DNA of 64,000 bases, taken from Hawksworthiomyces lignivorus. Taxonomy: Eukaryota > Ascomycota > Sordariomycetes > Ophiostomatales > Ophiostomataceae. This document shows positions 32,278 through 43,955 of this stretch, piece after piece (position 1 is the first letter of the stretch; each line of letters opens with the position of its first letter). The DNA is taken from the NCBI GenBank assembly GCA_002917075.1, contig NTMA01000018.1:310001-374000 (forward strand), given 5' to 3'. The position numbers and the translations under genes are program-made. Under the pieces are notes generated by a model that saw nothing but the letters and a program-made list of their open reading frames with translations, was not told the DNA's origin and searched no databases.

Positions 32278-34720
32278 ATGGCGCACAAACCTATGTCGAT
32301 GGAGGCGGTGATGGATGAGGAGCGGAGAGAGGTTCTGGCTTTATTGGAGGGCCGCTCCGAGCAGAACAGACGGTCTCCCAGTATTGCCAGCGGTGGTAGG
32401 TCTGCGTCTCCGTTCACCAGGATCCCTCGATCGCCTATCCGAAGCATGCTTGATTATGTCGACGACGACCTTGAGTATCCACCATCGTCAAATGCAGCAA
32501 CTTCTGCAGCTGCCAACCGCAGCCCTCCGCGGCCGACACAGCCAGTGCGGAGTATGCTGGACATTGATACACCCCCGCCGGCCCCCATCCGCAGCATGCT
32601 GGACATAGACAGCCCGCCGATGGCATCTATCCAGCCTGTTTTCAGTGCCCAGAGTTCCCCAACAGAGCCTAATCATCGCGTCCACCCACCGGCCAGCCAC
32701 CACCACCATCATCATGGTGGCAATGCGGCACATCATCCCAGGAGTATGTCTGACGCTTCTGTCAAGCCCGTCGAGTTTGGACCCCGGGCACAGCATACCA
32801 GGAATGACCGGGTTGACCCCACATCCGAGTACCAGTTTTCCGACATCATAACAAATCGTCAGAATCCGCTACTCGCACGCCGCTCAGGACAGGGCAGCTC
32901 CAGCTCGGCAAAGCGTACAACCACGTCGATGGCTGAGGTGATGCGCGGCGCTGATGTGGGCAATCTGAAACTCCCTGGTCACAGTCTGCCTCTGCATGGC
33001 CGTGCCTCAGTGAGCGGGGCCATTCCTTCTGTGCCCAAGTCCAGATCACCACACAACCGTCTAAGCGTGCGGTCCAAGTCCCCCCATGTGATTCTGAGCA
33101 ACCGCGCTCTCAGCCCAGCTGGCCGTGCCTTTCTTGCCGAAAACCAAGTCGACATGCAAAACGCTTATCGCCGGTTGTCTGATGCCAATCTTGTACGGTC
33201 CGGCGGTAGCTTGAGCGTACTTCCCATGCGCAAGCGCTCTGACGAGAACGGGGCTAACGGCGGCCGCCTGACCAAAGACTATCTTGGTCCCGATGGAGAA
33301 GAGCTGCTCGAAGACAGTAGTGAAGACAATCACAGCTCATCCGATGACGAAGATGAAGCTCATCGTGGCCGTAAGGCGGCTAGGAGTTTCCATGACGGCA
33401 AGAGCTCCGAGAGCCCGGCTTCGCCCATTGCTGGCCGTAAAGATGGAAAGCAGCCGCTTAGCTTGCTAGCGGCAGCAGAAGAAGAACGTACGTACATAAG
33501 GGATGAAGTCGAAAGAGAAATTGGTCTAGCTCTGCTTCTCTGCCGTCTACTAACCATATTATAGGCATCCAAGTGGCTTCCTCACAGCCAGCATACCAAT
33601 ACAGGTCACTTCTCGATGAACCAGAGATCACAGTGACCAACCCATCGGGCGAAAAAGTGAAATCGTCTAAGCCGTCTATCCATCCATCTAGTAGTTTTGA
33701 TGTCCCGTCACGGTCTCTTTCACGCACACCGTGGGACTCAGAGGATGAAGCCGAATACACGGACATCAAACGGGCCCAGAAGCTGTCATTCTCCATGACG
33801 CCGATCATGTCGACACCGGAGATCCAACGGTCGATTCGGATTATCTACCGCGGCGACTTTGCCAAGGTCCAAAAAGAAGCCACGGAGGAAGAACACCGAC
33901 GAGTTCGCAAGTATCTCGTGGCAACAGACCTGAGCGATGAGTCAACGCATGCGCTGGAGTGGGCGGTGGGTACGGTCCTCCGCGACGGTGATACACTTGT
34001 AGCCATTTACTGCGTGGACGAAGAAGCGGGAATACCTGGGGGGGATGCGCAGGACGAGCCAAGGACAACGCGGGAACAGGCCGCGGCTGTCTCTGCTACC
34101 ACGGCGACAGGAAGGCTGCCCGACATGCCATCACTGGCGACATTGGCGACCGCGACTGCATCTTCAACTGCTTTGAGCGTTGGTGCGACTCCGGTGTCCT
34201 CGCGCCCTTCGTTACTCCTGCGTAGCAGCGATTCACCTCTGCCAACGGGGACTTCATCGTCGCCGGCGCCGGCGCTGCAACGCGAACGGACTAGAGCAGA
34301 AGAAGACCGGTACCGAGCTGTACAAGACATTACAGAACGCATTACAAGACTCCTGCGCAAAACTAGGCTGCAAGTGCGGGTTATTGTTGAGGTTCTCCAC
34401 TGCAAGACGCCCCGGCACCTCATTACAGAAGTCATCGATCTGGTGAATCCAACGCTGGTGATTTTGGGCAGCCGTGGACGCAGTGCCCTAAAGGGGTAAG
34501 TTCCAATTTCGACTTCTTTTGGTATTTTCTCGCTAACAGCGTTGACAGCGTCATTCTTGGTTCATTCTCAAACTACCTCGTCACTAAGAGTTCCGTACCA
34601 GTGATGGTGGCTAGAAAACGACTGCGAAAACAGAGCAAGTTCAAGCGGCCAGCTGTGCCACAAGTCAACAATCTCAGCAATCCTACAGCAAAGAGCCTAG
34701 CAAATGCAAAGATCGACTAG
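32278..34720 (+). CDS. Universal stress protein (UspA) domain protein with long N-terminal extension
   Basis: Exons 32278-33487, 33565-34495 and 34549-34720 give 770 residues. The C-terminal Usp domain begins at about residue 518 (RKYLVATDLSDESTHALEWAV), with a nucleotide-binding Asp in the first strand. It resumes after a roughly 90-residue low-complexity insert at VQDITERITRLL and ends LVILGSRGRSALKG|VILGSFSNYLVTKSSVPVMV. This is the G-2x-G-9x-G(S/T) ATP-binding motif, here interrupted by intron 2. The long N-terminal half is disordered and Ser/Pro-rich. It contains the pentapeptide RSMLD three times (55-59, 91-95, 105-109), many SP/RSP sites and an acidic patch. Fungal Usp proteins of this layout are common; roles proposed include stress and nutrient responses, but the ligand and partner are unknown. 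It is expected to be cytosolic or nuclear. Confidence 0.9.
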
Positions 34721-37189
34721 TGCCTGCCATTACATGGCGGGCTTGGATTGCATCCTTGTTTTTATTTTCGATGTCCTCGGTTACAGGTTCTTGAAGCGCG
34801 CTGCATTCTGGGTATATTTCTGGTGATACGGGCCGCGACATGAAGCGTGATATGCAGAGATATGGTTCAACTGCGTGGGATTGATTGGGCCTTTTTTTTC
34901 CTCCCCTTTTATCTCTTTTCTTAAAAAAACTTATTGTTTGTGTTTTCCGCAGAGCGAGATTCAACTTTCTTGGGAAGCGCTTTTTTTATTACGCTGTCTT
35001 TCTTGTCTTTCTAACTTTTGTCAGGGGTTAACTGGCTCACTGCAGCAGTTCACTTGTGTCTCCCCTCCATTTCAACAGCCCATTTTCTCTCGCGCCAGGA
35101 TATGATTCGAGATGAACCAAGCGATGATAAAATTAAATAAAAATAAAAATAAAAAACTAAATGGACGCATTTTATTTTAGTCTTGTCATTTAGACTTAGC
35201 CAGATATCGAGCACTCGTGGAGAGATTTACAGGTTGATCAAACGATCCAAAACAAAATAAGCAACTCAAGAGTATCTCACTAGAGTACTGTATATCTATC
35301 TTTTCAAGTCTCTCTGCGGGCAGCTGCAAGAGAGGCGGCAAAACGCAGACCAGCAAAACAAACTGTGCTGCTACACCAAGTACAATGTTCTTTGAATTAG
35401 AAAAATTAATTGGAAGCAGTTGGCAGCTTTATGACAACACTCATAACGCCGTACCGGAACAAGAATGACCACAGCCGTTGATACAATCTCTGACACAACT
35501 GAAGATGGCATTGCAGTTCTTTGTATTAAGCGCCGGAGGTGAGGGCGGTGCTGAACTGCTGATGCAGTTTAGCAGTATTAAGCATATTGCTGTTTCTGTT
35601 TTCACACATGGTATCTCATCAGCCTGTCGAACTACGCCCTCCCTAAGGAGTTTGACGATCAAATGAGTACGGGGAGCTAGTCGACGCGATTCTTTACACA
35701 ATTCTCCGCGCTGGAAGAGATCATCTTCAGCAGGTGGCGGCCATCGAGGCGACCGCCCCTGGCACGGAAGCGGACTCTGGATGCTTCTGGCGATATCCAG
35801 GAGATGCACTGGCCGATTGCGGTTCATACAACGGAAATCTTTTGCTGGCAGTGGCCGTGAAGTGAAGTGCCTTGCACGGTCCAAAATATTCAAAGCACGA
35901 CTCTGAGACGATTCGGAGAATATGAGAGTATCTCTACCCGCACTTCCATGAAAATAAGACTTGCACTACTGGGAGAAATGGGCTCAAGACAGTGGAAAGG
36001 AATAAAGCTACTTTTTTGTCTGCTTTCGAAGACATCGGTCGTCTAATTGTGCTCGTAGAAATATGGATAAGGTCGATCATGGGTGCCAAAATAAAAGAAA
36101 TGGCCAGCATATAATTACGGTGGCAAAGGCGGCAGCAAGAAAAAGCGCCCCGTGATTCATCTTTATCGGGAGCTTTTTGTTTCCGCAACTGTGACCTCGT
36201 CACTACACTTGTTGTAAAAGGAGCATAAGGGTAACATGCATGCCAAGGCATGTTTTGACGACGGGTGGAAGCCGTCTCGCCGAAAGCAGCTCCGTAAACA
36301 ATGTCCAAATCGCTCAGACAGGAAACGCGATGTTGACCAATGAAATGGGGGCTACTAAAGAGCTAAAACGTGACAGCGCGCGCCTTTCGTTGGGTGTGGA
36401 TGGTCCGTGTTTAAGTGGTTTCTGGTAAGAGACTGCCCCTCATGAGCGTTATAAGTGGCTCGGGTTTCTCTTTTTGTTTGTTTGTTTTTTCTCAACGCGT
36501 TCATATGTGGACTTTCAGAATAGGCAGCGACGAGCAGGTGCTGCTCTGGAGTGCGGATCTCTATGGGACCGCTACTGCACCTCCCATCCGTTCCATTTCA
36601 AAATCGAGCACGGATACTCGCAACAATCGTCGAGCCATCGGCTGGGTCAGCTCCGTGAATATGAGAATAGTCACAACACAAGGATTGCAGTAGCACCACC
36701 GAGAAGAATGCCCCAAACGGAGTAATACAGATTCGGAGAACGCAGGAATGGGGAGGAGGGTGGTTGGGACTGGATTAGCCAAGTAAAGTGCGGGGTTTAT
36801 TCCGTTGGGATATATCAAGCCCCGTGGGAAACTAAACGGAGGGGTAGAGAAGGGATTCACAAGTGATGCTTGGATTCTTGTGCTTCTCATGGGAAATGAG
36901 AGATGCGACGTTTCTTTCCCACATGTAGGCGCATTTGGACGAAGGAAAACCATTGTACATACATAGACCTTCAGCTGCCGTTCTGCAAGGGCAGATAACC
37001 ACGCTCCTGCAGAGGTGGTGTGGATACTCCGTAGCCCTGTAAAGAATAGATGGTTTGCATCCACTCCTTGTGAGGAGGGAGTGGCCTCGAAAAGAGTGGC
37101 CACCATTATTTTCTTGGGACGAGATCGTCTTCATTGGCCGACCAACAGGTGCTTCTGCGAAAGAAGGGGTGGAGGGGAGCGGACGGCCT

Positions 37190-37205
37190 GTACGTGTACA
37201 CGTAC
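37190..37205. repeat. 16-bp perfect palindrome GTACGTGTACACGTAC
   Basis: Both strands read the same across 16 bases. It lies about 660 bp upstream of the membrane-protein ATG at 37867 and could be a binding site for a dimeric regulator or merely a chance palindrome. Confidence 0.9.
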
Positions 37206-37739
37206 GAATGAGCGAATCGTCCCGGACCCTCGCTGTTGGCTGCCCGCTGGCTGCGCAAAGCTCGGGGCGTTTCGTTGTCACCACGTTTTCCCAGCCTCTC
37301 AATTTCCTCTAGAATGACGGTCGACAAAACCAAAACGCTGGGGCGTACGTGAAGAGCATTCTCACAACCACGTCCTATCAAGCACTATTGCGTACTTTGG
37401 CTTTTTGCTGCGTGCGGCTTCTCTTTCATTGTCCTGCCATCGTTCTAGAATGAGGAGCAGCTTTTCTCCATCTTTTTCCTACCATCACCGACATCCTGGC
37501 TTCCATCTGAATAGTAGCTTGCTGTTGTTTGACGGCCACCTATTTACTTGATCATCCGGTTTCCACTTTGTCCCGCATGCACTCCATCTTCCACCCCTTG
37601 CTTCACTTACTCCTTCATACCGTTCCTCGACAGCACCCAGCGCTGGCGGAAAGAGAATGAGATAGAGCCCACTTTGAGTCAACAAGCGAACACTGGCCTC
37701 GTTCCCATTATTCCTCTTCCCCTACCCGCATCCCTCCTC

Positions 37740-37759
37740 CCCCCCCCCCCCCCCCCCCC
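37740..37759. repeat. C20 homopolymer
   Basis: Twenty consecutive C residues about 107 bp upstream of the ATG at 37867, so probably in the 5' UTR or core promoter. Confidence 0.95.
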
Positions 37760-37866
37760 TCCCCTTTCCCTTTCAGCTAAGTTCAGGGTCGGAGGTTTTG
37801 ACTTCTCTTTATTTCTATTTTGTTTTTCATTTCCTTCATCCCATTCTTCTCCTCAAAGTCCCCTCC

Positions 37867-40800
37867 ATGCAGCCGCTCTTTGCCGTCCACAACAACGTGT
37901 CTCTGCTGAGTGTCACTATTGCGCCGAGCACCTTTCTGGCCTGTCTGACCTTAGTCCTCGTTTTCCTTTCGCTCTATCTGCCACGACTGCCGTCACTCCC
38001 TCGATTTTTCAGCTTTCGACGGCGTCATACGAATGGCAATAAAGAGATTGTTGTCCAGAGGCACCAGCGCATCATCAGAGATCCGAATGTGTATGAAATT
38101 GAAGACGACGAGACCAATCTAGACGTGCGGCAACTGCGCAACAGAGAGATTTATCTCGCTCACCTGCGGAACCGTCAACTGCCTGCTTTGCCCTCTTCTC
38201 TTCCGTTATTACAGGATCACGATTACGCAGAAGCTGGCCGCAGAGAAGAGGTCACTGCTTACCGGAAGAAAAAGAGCAGCCGGAGTGAGAGGACCAAGGA
38301 GAAAGGGAAGGACAGTGAGAAGCAGAAGCTACAATTGAAGGCGAAAAAACAGAAGAGCAGCACCGGCAACAGTAGTGGCAGCAGGTCAACAGGCACGCAT
38401 TCTCCAAAAAAGAGGAGCAGTTCAACGGCTGCCACATCTACCGACCTAATTGTGCGCAACCGCCAAGACAATCTAGAGGTATATGGCTCGAGTAGCCACC
38501 CCTACGACAGCAGCAGCCGAGAGGACGGGGGAAAGAAGACAAGGAACTACTACGCCACAAGCGACAACAGCGGCAGCAACTCCGACGCCGACGTGGACGC
38601 CGACCCCGAAGGCGAAGGCGATGCCGCGACTTGGGTCTCCTTCGGCGCTTTTGGACGTTTCGCAGCCAGGTTTCGATCCGTCCCAGAACCGCCTGCTGAT
38701 GCAGACCATCTCTCCCCAGCGCCAATACCAGCCTCACCCGCCTCAGCCGCGGCAAGGCCACCAATTTCCCCTTCCAGCGAGGAACCCGTTCAGCCACCAG
38801 TCGAACCACTCCGAGTTCCTCGAGACAGACGTCGAGGAGAACGAGAGCATGCGAGATTCAGCTTCAGTCGGTGGTTACAGTCCGCCGGCATGGCGTCGCC
38901 TCGGAAACGGAGACCGTAGTTCAGGATTCTGGCGCAAGAGCGACAACATCCTCTGCTCGCCATCACCGACAGCAATAGAGCACCAGACGCTTTCCTCGCC
39001 GGCTTCTTCCACACCACAATTTCCCGCATCTCCATCAGCAATGCACCGGCAATTCCAGCGTCAGAGAAGGACGGCGGCCGGCGGGCCATTCTCTTCGCGC
39101 GAGTCCAGTCCCGGCTTCGACAGCGACGATGAAGATGTCTCAGACGACATCTTCGGCCTCGACGACATGGACATTGACGATGGCGCTGCGCGATACAGCG
39201 TTCCAGAAGACGGCGCGGACGACGTCCTGGAACGAGCTATGCGTACGCGACTGCCAGGTAGCCTGAGCCCCGAGAAAGAGCGCAGCCCCGAACCGGAGCT
39301 CCGGTTTCCGAGCGTGACCAGCCGAATGGACGGCTTTCGTCACAAATCAGAAGAGCCAGAAGAAGAAGACAAATCCCGGCTGGAATTCCAAGAGCCGACC
39401 GAGAACTGTAAGTCTCCTTTACCTCCCATTCCTGTCTTCGCCCTCGTCGCCTCACATCTTACTAAGCCAGCAGACATTCGTTTTGCCGTGAGGGCTGAAG
39501 TGCGGCACCGGACAGAGTTGATCGAATCTACCATTGGCTTTGTAAGAAGCAAAGTCCACCTCGTCACTCGGTCGTGGGCACATGTCTTTCTCTCTGTGAT
39601 AGTGGGTATTTTGTCCTTGGCGGCGGTGCGATCTCTGTCGCAGCCGGCTGGTCTGCGTCCGGTGCCAGACCTTGTCAAGGTGGCAGGCATTGCGCGTTCT
39701 TTTGAGCCGCTCATATACTACTCGGAGAACGGGGTCGCCCAGGTTGGCGACCTGCAAGCAACGGGCGTGGCCGTGTGGGACTTGGGCGAAAGCGTGCGCC
39801 TGAGCAACCTGACGTCGGCGCCCATCATCGTGAAGGAGCTCGATGATCTCAGCGAGACCTTGAAGACCCTGGCAATTGAGCTCACAAAGTTCTTTGCCAA
39901 TGTCGACGGCGACATTGACGGGTGAGTGAAGATAGCCGCTGCATAGCAGGATAAACTCTGGAAATTGCACCGCCCCTGCTGACAGTTTAGGATCTTGATC
40001 GTCATGGACTGGGCACGACGCGAGCTGTCACAGCTGCAGCAGCTGCCGTCGTCGTCGGCGTCGCCGCTGCTTCTGCTGCGTCCTCTCACGGCTGCCTACG
40101 ACAACATCCACAACATTCTGACCAACACCGGCCTTCTAGAGAACGCCGCCACGGGAACGCCTACGGTGGTGGGCGCCATGGCCACGACCTTGTTTGGCAT
40201 GTCTGGTCCGCAGCGCACCCACGCGACCCTGCGCCGCACGTTCTACGAGTTTCTGGCCGTGCTGGAGGAGGCCGTCAGCTCCGAGCTGCAGCACAGCCTC
40301 GCGCTCTTTGCGCTCTTCGAGGCCGCCGACCACCAGTTCCTGAACCTGGCGCGCACCGTCGTCCGCGAGGCCAGCGTCCAGGACGAGCGCCACGCCGACC
40401 TGCTGGCGAGCCTGTGGGCGCGCATCCTCGGCCCCAGCGCCGCCGAGGTAAAGAAGTACGAGCAGAACCGCGAGCTGCTGCGCAATGTGCGCGAGAAGAC
40501 GGTGCGCAACAAGGGCATCCTGGTCGAGCACAACCACCGCCTGCTCGCCCTGAAAGCCAGCCTGGAGAACCTGCGGCGCAAGCTGGTCAGCCCCCTCGTG
40601 CGGTCGGTCAACAGCAGCACCCTGACGCTGGACGAGCAGATCCGCGGCCTGGAGGACGTCGGCGTCTATCTCGAGCGCGTGCGGACGCGCCAGAAAGGCA
40701 GGCTGATGGAGATCATGTACGGGGCCGGGGCGGCGCGGGGCGCCAGCGGCAGCAGCAGTGGCGGCGGCGGCGGCGGGGGGTGGCCGAGCCAGATCCAGGG

Positions 40801-40882
40801 CCAGGGCGGCGAGGACGACTTTGGCAGCGACGAGGGCGTGCAGCACGACTCCAGCCGGATGATCGGCGACTCGCATCGGTGA
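37867..40882 (+). CDS. Fungal two-TM membrane protein of unknown function, with unresolved frame change
   Basis: The ATG at 37867 opens a frame with an N-terminal hydrophobic segment (FLACLTLVLVFLSLYLP), followed by a long basic, Ser/Lys-rich disordered region. The frame stays open to 38919. The plausible continuation is in the next frame, open from 38483, with coherent text such as GFDPSQNRLLMQTI, NPFSHQSNHSEFLE and DVSDDIFGLDDMDIDD. A GTAAGT intron follows (39408-39470, or to 39473), then a second TM (HVFLSVIVGILSLAAV) and an intron at 39922-39990. The last exon is helical with a predicted coiled coil (EKTVRNKGILVEHNHRLLALKASLENLRRKL) and ends in a Gly/Ser-rich tail. Joining the two frames with an intron 38593-38665 (73 nt) gives 936 residues. 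A donor at 38479 (GTATAT) is an alternative, as is a one-base sequence error. Homology is unknown to me. Confidence 0.7.
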
Positions 40883-41806
40883 TCGCGGCAGCGCCGCCTC
40901 TCTCTCTCTCTCTTCCTGGAAGGGGCCAGAAAGGCGCGAGTGTCCAGGAGAGCATATGCTGCCATTCGCATACATCTGGGAGGCTATCACATCACTAGCA
41001 TACATAATCATTATTTCATTTGTCTGGGTATTAAATAACATCGGGCGACGAAGGAGGCAGAGGTTCATTCAGGGCGCCTAGTGACATTTTATCGCAACAG
41101 TATACCTTGGGAATTTACAATGTATTTCACGTATAAAATATAGCCACAGCGGAATCCATGGCTGAAAGCAATAAACGAATCTCAGAGTCAAAACCAGTAG
41201 TTTGAAAAAGAAAAATCTTTCTCGGTGGTCTTTCAATTCTATCTTCTCATCTTCTAACTATGCCTTCTTAAAATAGGCATTGAGATCAAACAACGCTCAG
41301 CACCGGCGATACAACCTCTCGCCTTCTAATCTATAAAATTAATAAACAAACCCATGTATGATCAAGCCCCTGGTCTGGTAAACGCCAAAAAGAGTCTTGA
41401 AGAGAAAACAAGAACTGACGAGTTCAAAACACAGTTGAGTAGAAACGTCGAGGTGAAATTAAGGAATTGGAACGGCTCAAGTGCCACGCCAAGGAGTATG
41501 GTCTCCTATGCAGCGGTATAGGAGCCGCTTGAAAAAAATATATCACAACTACCAATCTGAATAGAATGGTCATCGTGATAGCTGTGGAGGCTCGACAACG
41601 CAAAACTGAAATAGGGGAAAAATTGGGTATATCGCCAAAAAAAGGAAGTAAAATCCCAAAATAGAACAGACGCCGAAAATCCAATGGTGGAATATAAAAT
41701 GCTGAAGATAAAAAAGATGATGTCTCCGCTTCCTTCTATGTCCGCCGAAAATCTATCGAATAACCAAGACAGCTCAAACGATCTATACATCGTCTCAACT
41801 GACGTC
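40883..41806. other. Intergenic region between convergent genes
   Basis: About 920 bp of 3' UTRs, including a (CT)n microsatellite at 40898-40912 just after the stop of the upstream gene. The AT-rich remainder has no coding character. Confidence 0.6.
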
Positions 41807-42852
41807 TTAGAAAGTGCTCCAGTTCCAGTCGCCTGGTACGCTCTGGGCAACATCGGGGACTTTCGCTACTGTTGGTGTGCCCGGAGCACCTGGCCGGCCA
41901 GTCAAGGCCATCACGGGACTGACGGGGGCAGTAACTGCCTTCTTGCCAGGGCCAGCGTTCTTGCCGGCACCGTTGTCGCCTTCCGTGGCTGCCGTACCGG
42001 ATGTGGTGGAGAGGTCAACGCTATTCGTACGCGTCCGCCAAGCTTTAAATTCACGGAAGCAGTAGTTGCAAGCACGGCTCGACGATCCCCGGGGGTTGTA
42101 GTTCGCATTCTCGTCTAGAGGGATCTCGTAGGCCGAGTGCAGGTCGCAAAAGATGTTACCACAGCGGCGACAATGATGACGCCTTGTGAAGTAGTTAAAA
42201 TGCTTCTTGCATGTTGGCTCATCGCACATTGTGGAATCAGGATCCGGCTGCAAGTGAGTTAGTATGAGAACAGGCCTAGATACATGTGCCAGTCTTTGCA
42301 CAGCCAGAGTTGCCTCACCTTCCAATGGTCTCGTGACGGTAGTCCCTTGACCTCGGGAAATAGATCTAGATTCCACGCCGCCTCGACACATTTGCCACTG
42401 TCGTTGGTGGAGCGGCGGCTGAGGCGACCAATACCAAATGCGCCAAGGCCCGGCAGGCTGATGAAGCTGCCGCTCGAAGTCAGGCCGCCATTGCGCCGGC
42501 CTTCGTTGTCCTCGTCCAGGTCGTCACTCTCCTCTCCATCCTTGCCCGCCGTGGCACCACCCGCCGTGTTGCCTTTGGCGGGTATCTCGCGCGAAGGGTG
42601 CTCGTTCGGCCGCAGAACAGCTGGGATATATAGTGGCCGAACTTGACGCGTGTGGTAGGCAGACTTGGGAGAATTGGGCGAGCCGTTGTTTGATGTGCTC
42701 AGGGGGGATATCTGGGGATTGTAGAGTGTGGCGAAATTGGAGGCGGTGGTAGCATGTGCATTTGAGGCGAGATGCGGGTACGGCTGTGGTTGCTGGAAGA
42801 AAGCATCTCGCGATGCTGTAGGCATCCGCGGCATTATGAAGTCGGTCGCCAT
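41807..42852 (-). CDS. FYVE zinc-finger protein
   Basis: Two minus-strand exons, 42852-42319 and 42247-41807, with a 71-nt GT-AG intron, give 324 residues. The first exon encodes a Pro/Ser-rich disordered N-terminus with an acidic patch (ESDDLDEDNE) and ends DLFPEVKGLPSRDHWK. The second opens with the FYVE domain at about 186-245. Its zinc-ligand pairs are CDEPTC, CRRCGNIFC and a later CNYC, and it carries the diagnostic RRHHCRRCG phosphoinositide-binding motif. FYVE domains bind phosphatidylinositol 3-phosphate on endosomes and vacuoles, so an endosomal role is expected. No kinase, RING or other catalytic domain is present, so it is not Fab1, Pib1 or Vps27. The tail after the domain is Ala/Pro/Lys-rich. 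The splice occurs just before the domain. Confidence 0.9.
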
Positions 42853-43883
42853 TGTTGTGAATTATAGGTGAAGATGGGCTCTTACTGAGAGCATGTGGGT
42901 GCGTTAGACGAAGTGCGAAAGGTGAAAGATCGCGTGCGCTACGACGGCGAACTGCGGCGTGCGATGCGACAGGAGAAACAGGTAGAGAAATACGGATCTA
43001 AGAGGTCGTCGTGAAATGTCGCAGAAGAGCGTCTTGAGCAGTTTGAGCCACGAAATATGCGAAACGAGGCGATCGACTTTGAACCTTTGGGGGGAACACT
43101 GCGACAAGGTGAGGTTCAGCTGGGAGACGATAAGCGGATTTGAGAGAGTTGCGATTCTCTCACGCGACAGCTGTTTCTCTGCTCTCGTCGTTCTTTATAT
43201 ATAATATCTTGAAAATAATAAAAAACAAAAACTGCTCTACGCAGCAAGAGACATCTAGACGAAGTAAAAAGAAAGAAAGAAAATAAAATGGGAGAAGAAA
43301 GTAAGTAGAGGGGGGGAAGGGAGAGATCGAGATAAGAGGAAAGAGGAATGTGAGGGTGGTAAAAGAAAGCAGATGAGCGAGAGTGTTTTGGGGCAAGAGG
43401 ATTTCTAACATATAAAGAAGGAGAGAGGGACAATGGGAAGAAAGGGAAAGAGCGACCAAGCGGGCCGGCGGGCGAGGCTAGTCTGGGTGGGCGATTTTGA
43501 TGTGGCTAGCGGACTTGCCCTCTGTGGAAGAGACGCAAAGCAAGAACTGTTAGCGAAAGACGGCGCCAGAAGACAAGACAGGGAAGGAGGGACGACCATT
43601 ATTACTCGTTCCTTCTGGCATTCGGTCAAGCGAACTAGAAGAGCGGCAATTGGACAGCCGGACGGGCTCCAGCAGTCAGGGAAAAGGACGACTCGCCAGG
43701 GATGAAATGGGGACCCGTCCCAGAGCGAGCCAGCGAGCCAGCCCTTTTTTGCCCTCCATTATCAGAGGCTAAGAGGGCTGTGCTGCTACGACGTAGTTGT
43801 GCTAGACTCGCCTGGTTCGACAGGTGGGGTGCGCCAGCATGATGTGGCACTATACTAAGGTCAGAGTGTAAGTCGGCGACTGG

Positions 43884-43955
43884 GGGGATGGTTTCCCCAA
43901 AGCAGTCGTAAAACGTCTACGACTGCGACGCTCCTTGGGCGCGCATTTCGCGCCC
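43884..43955. other. Three tandem stem-loops, possible structured RNA
   Basis: Hairpin 1: GGGGA (43884-43888) pairs with TCCCC (43894-43898), loop of 5. Hairpin 2: GCAGTCGTA (43902-43910) pairs with TACGACTGC (43918-43926), loop of 7. Hairpin 3: GGGCGCG (43937-43943) pairs with CGCGCCC (43949-43955), loop of 5. All stems are perfect Watson-Crick. No known RNA family was recognised and the transcribed strand is unknown. Confidence 0.45.

Larger units (their letters stand above)
34721..37866. other. Gene-free interval
   Basis: About 3.1 kb between two plus-strand genes. It contains a 16-bp perfect palindrome at 37190-37205, a C20 homopolymer at 37740-37759 in the leader of the next gene, and a CT-rich leader after 37,400. 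Frames of 120-180 residues at 35441-35893, 35934-36308 and 36561-37106 (all minus) show no recognisable domain and weak coding character. I do not call them genes. Confidence 0.5.

Noticed and set aside
36561..37106. 181-residue minus-strand ORF
   Set aside because: No recognisable motif or coding bias; overlaps other equally long frames on both strands.
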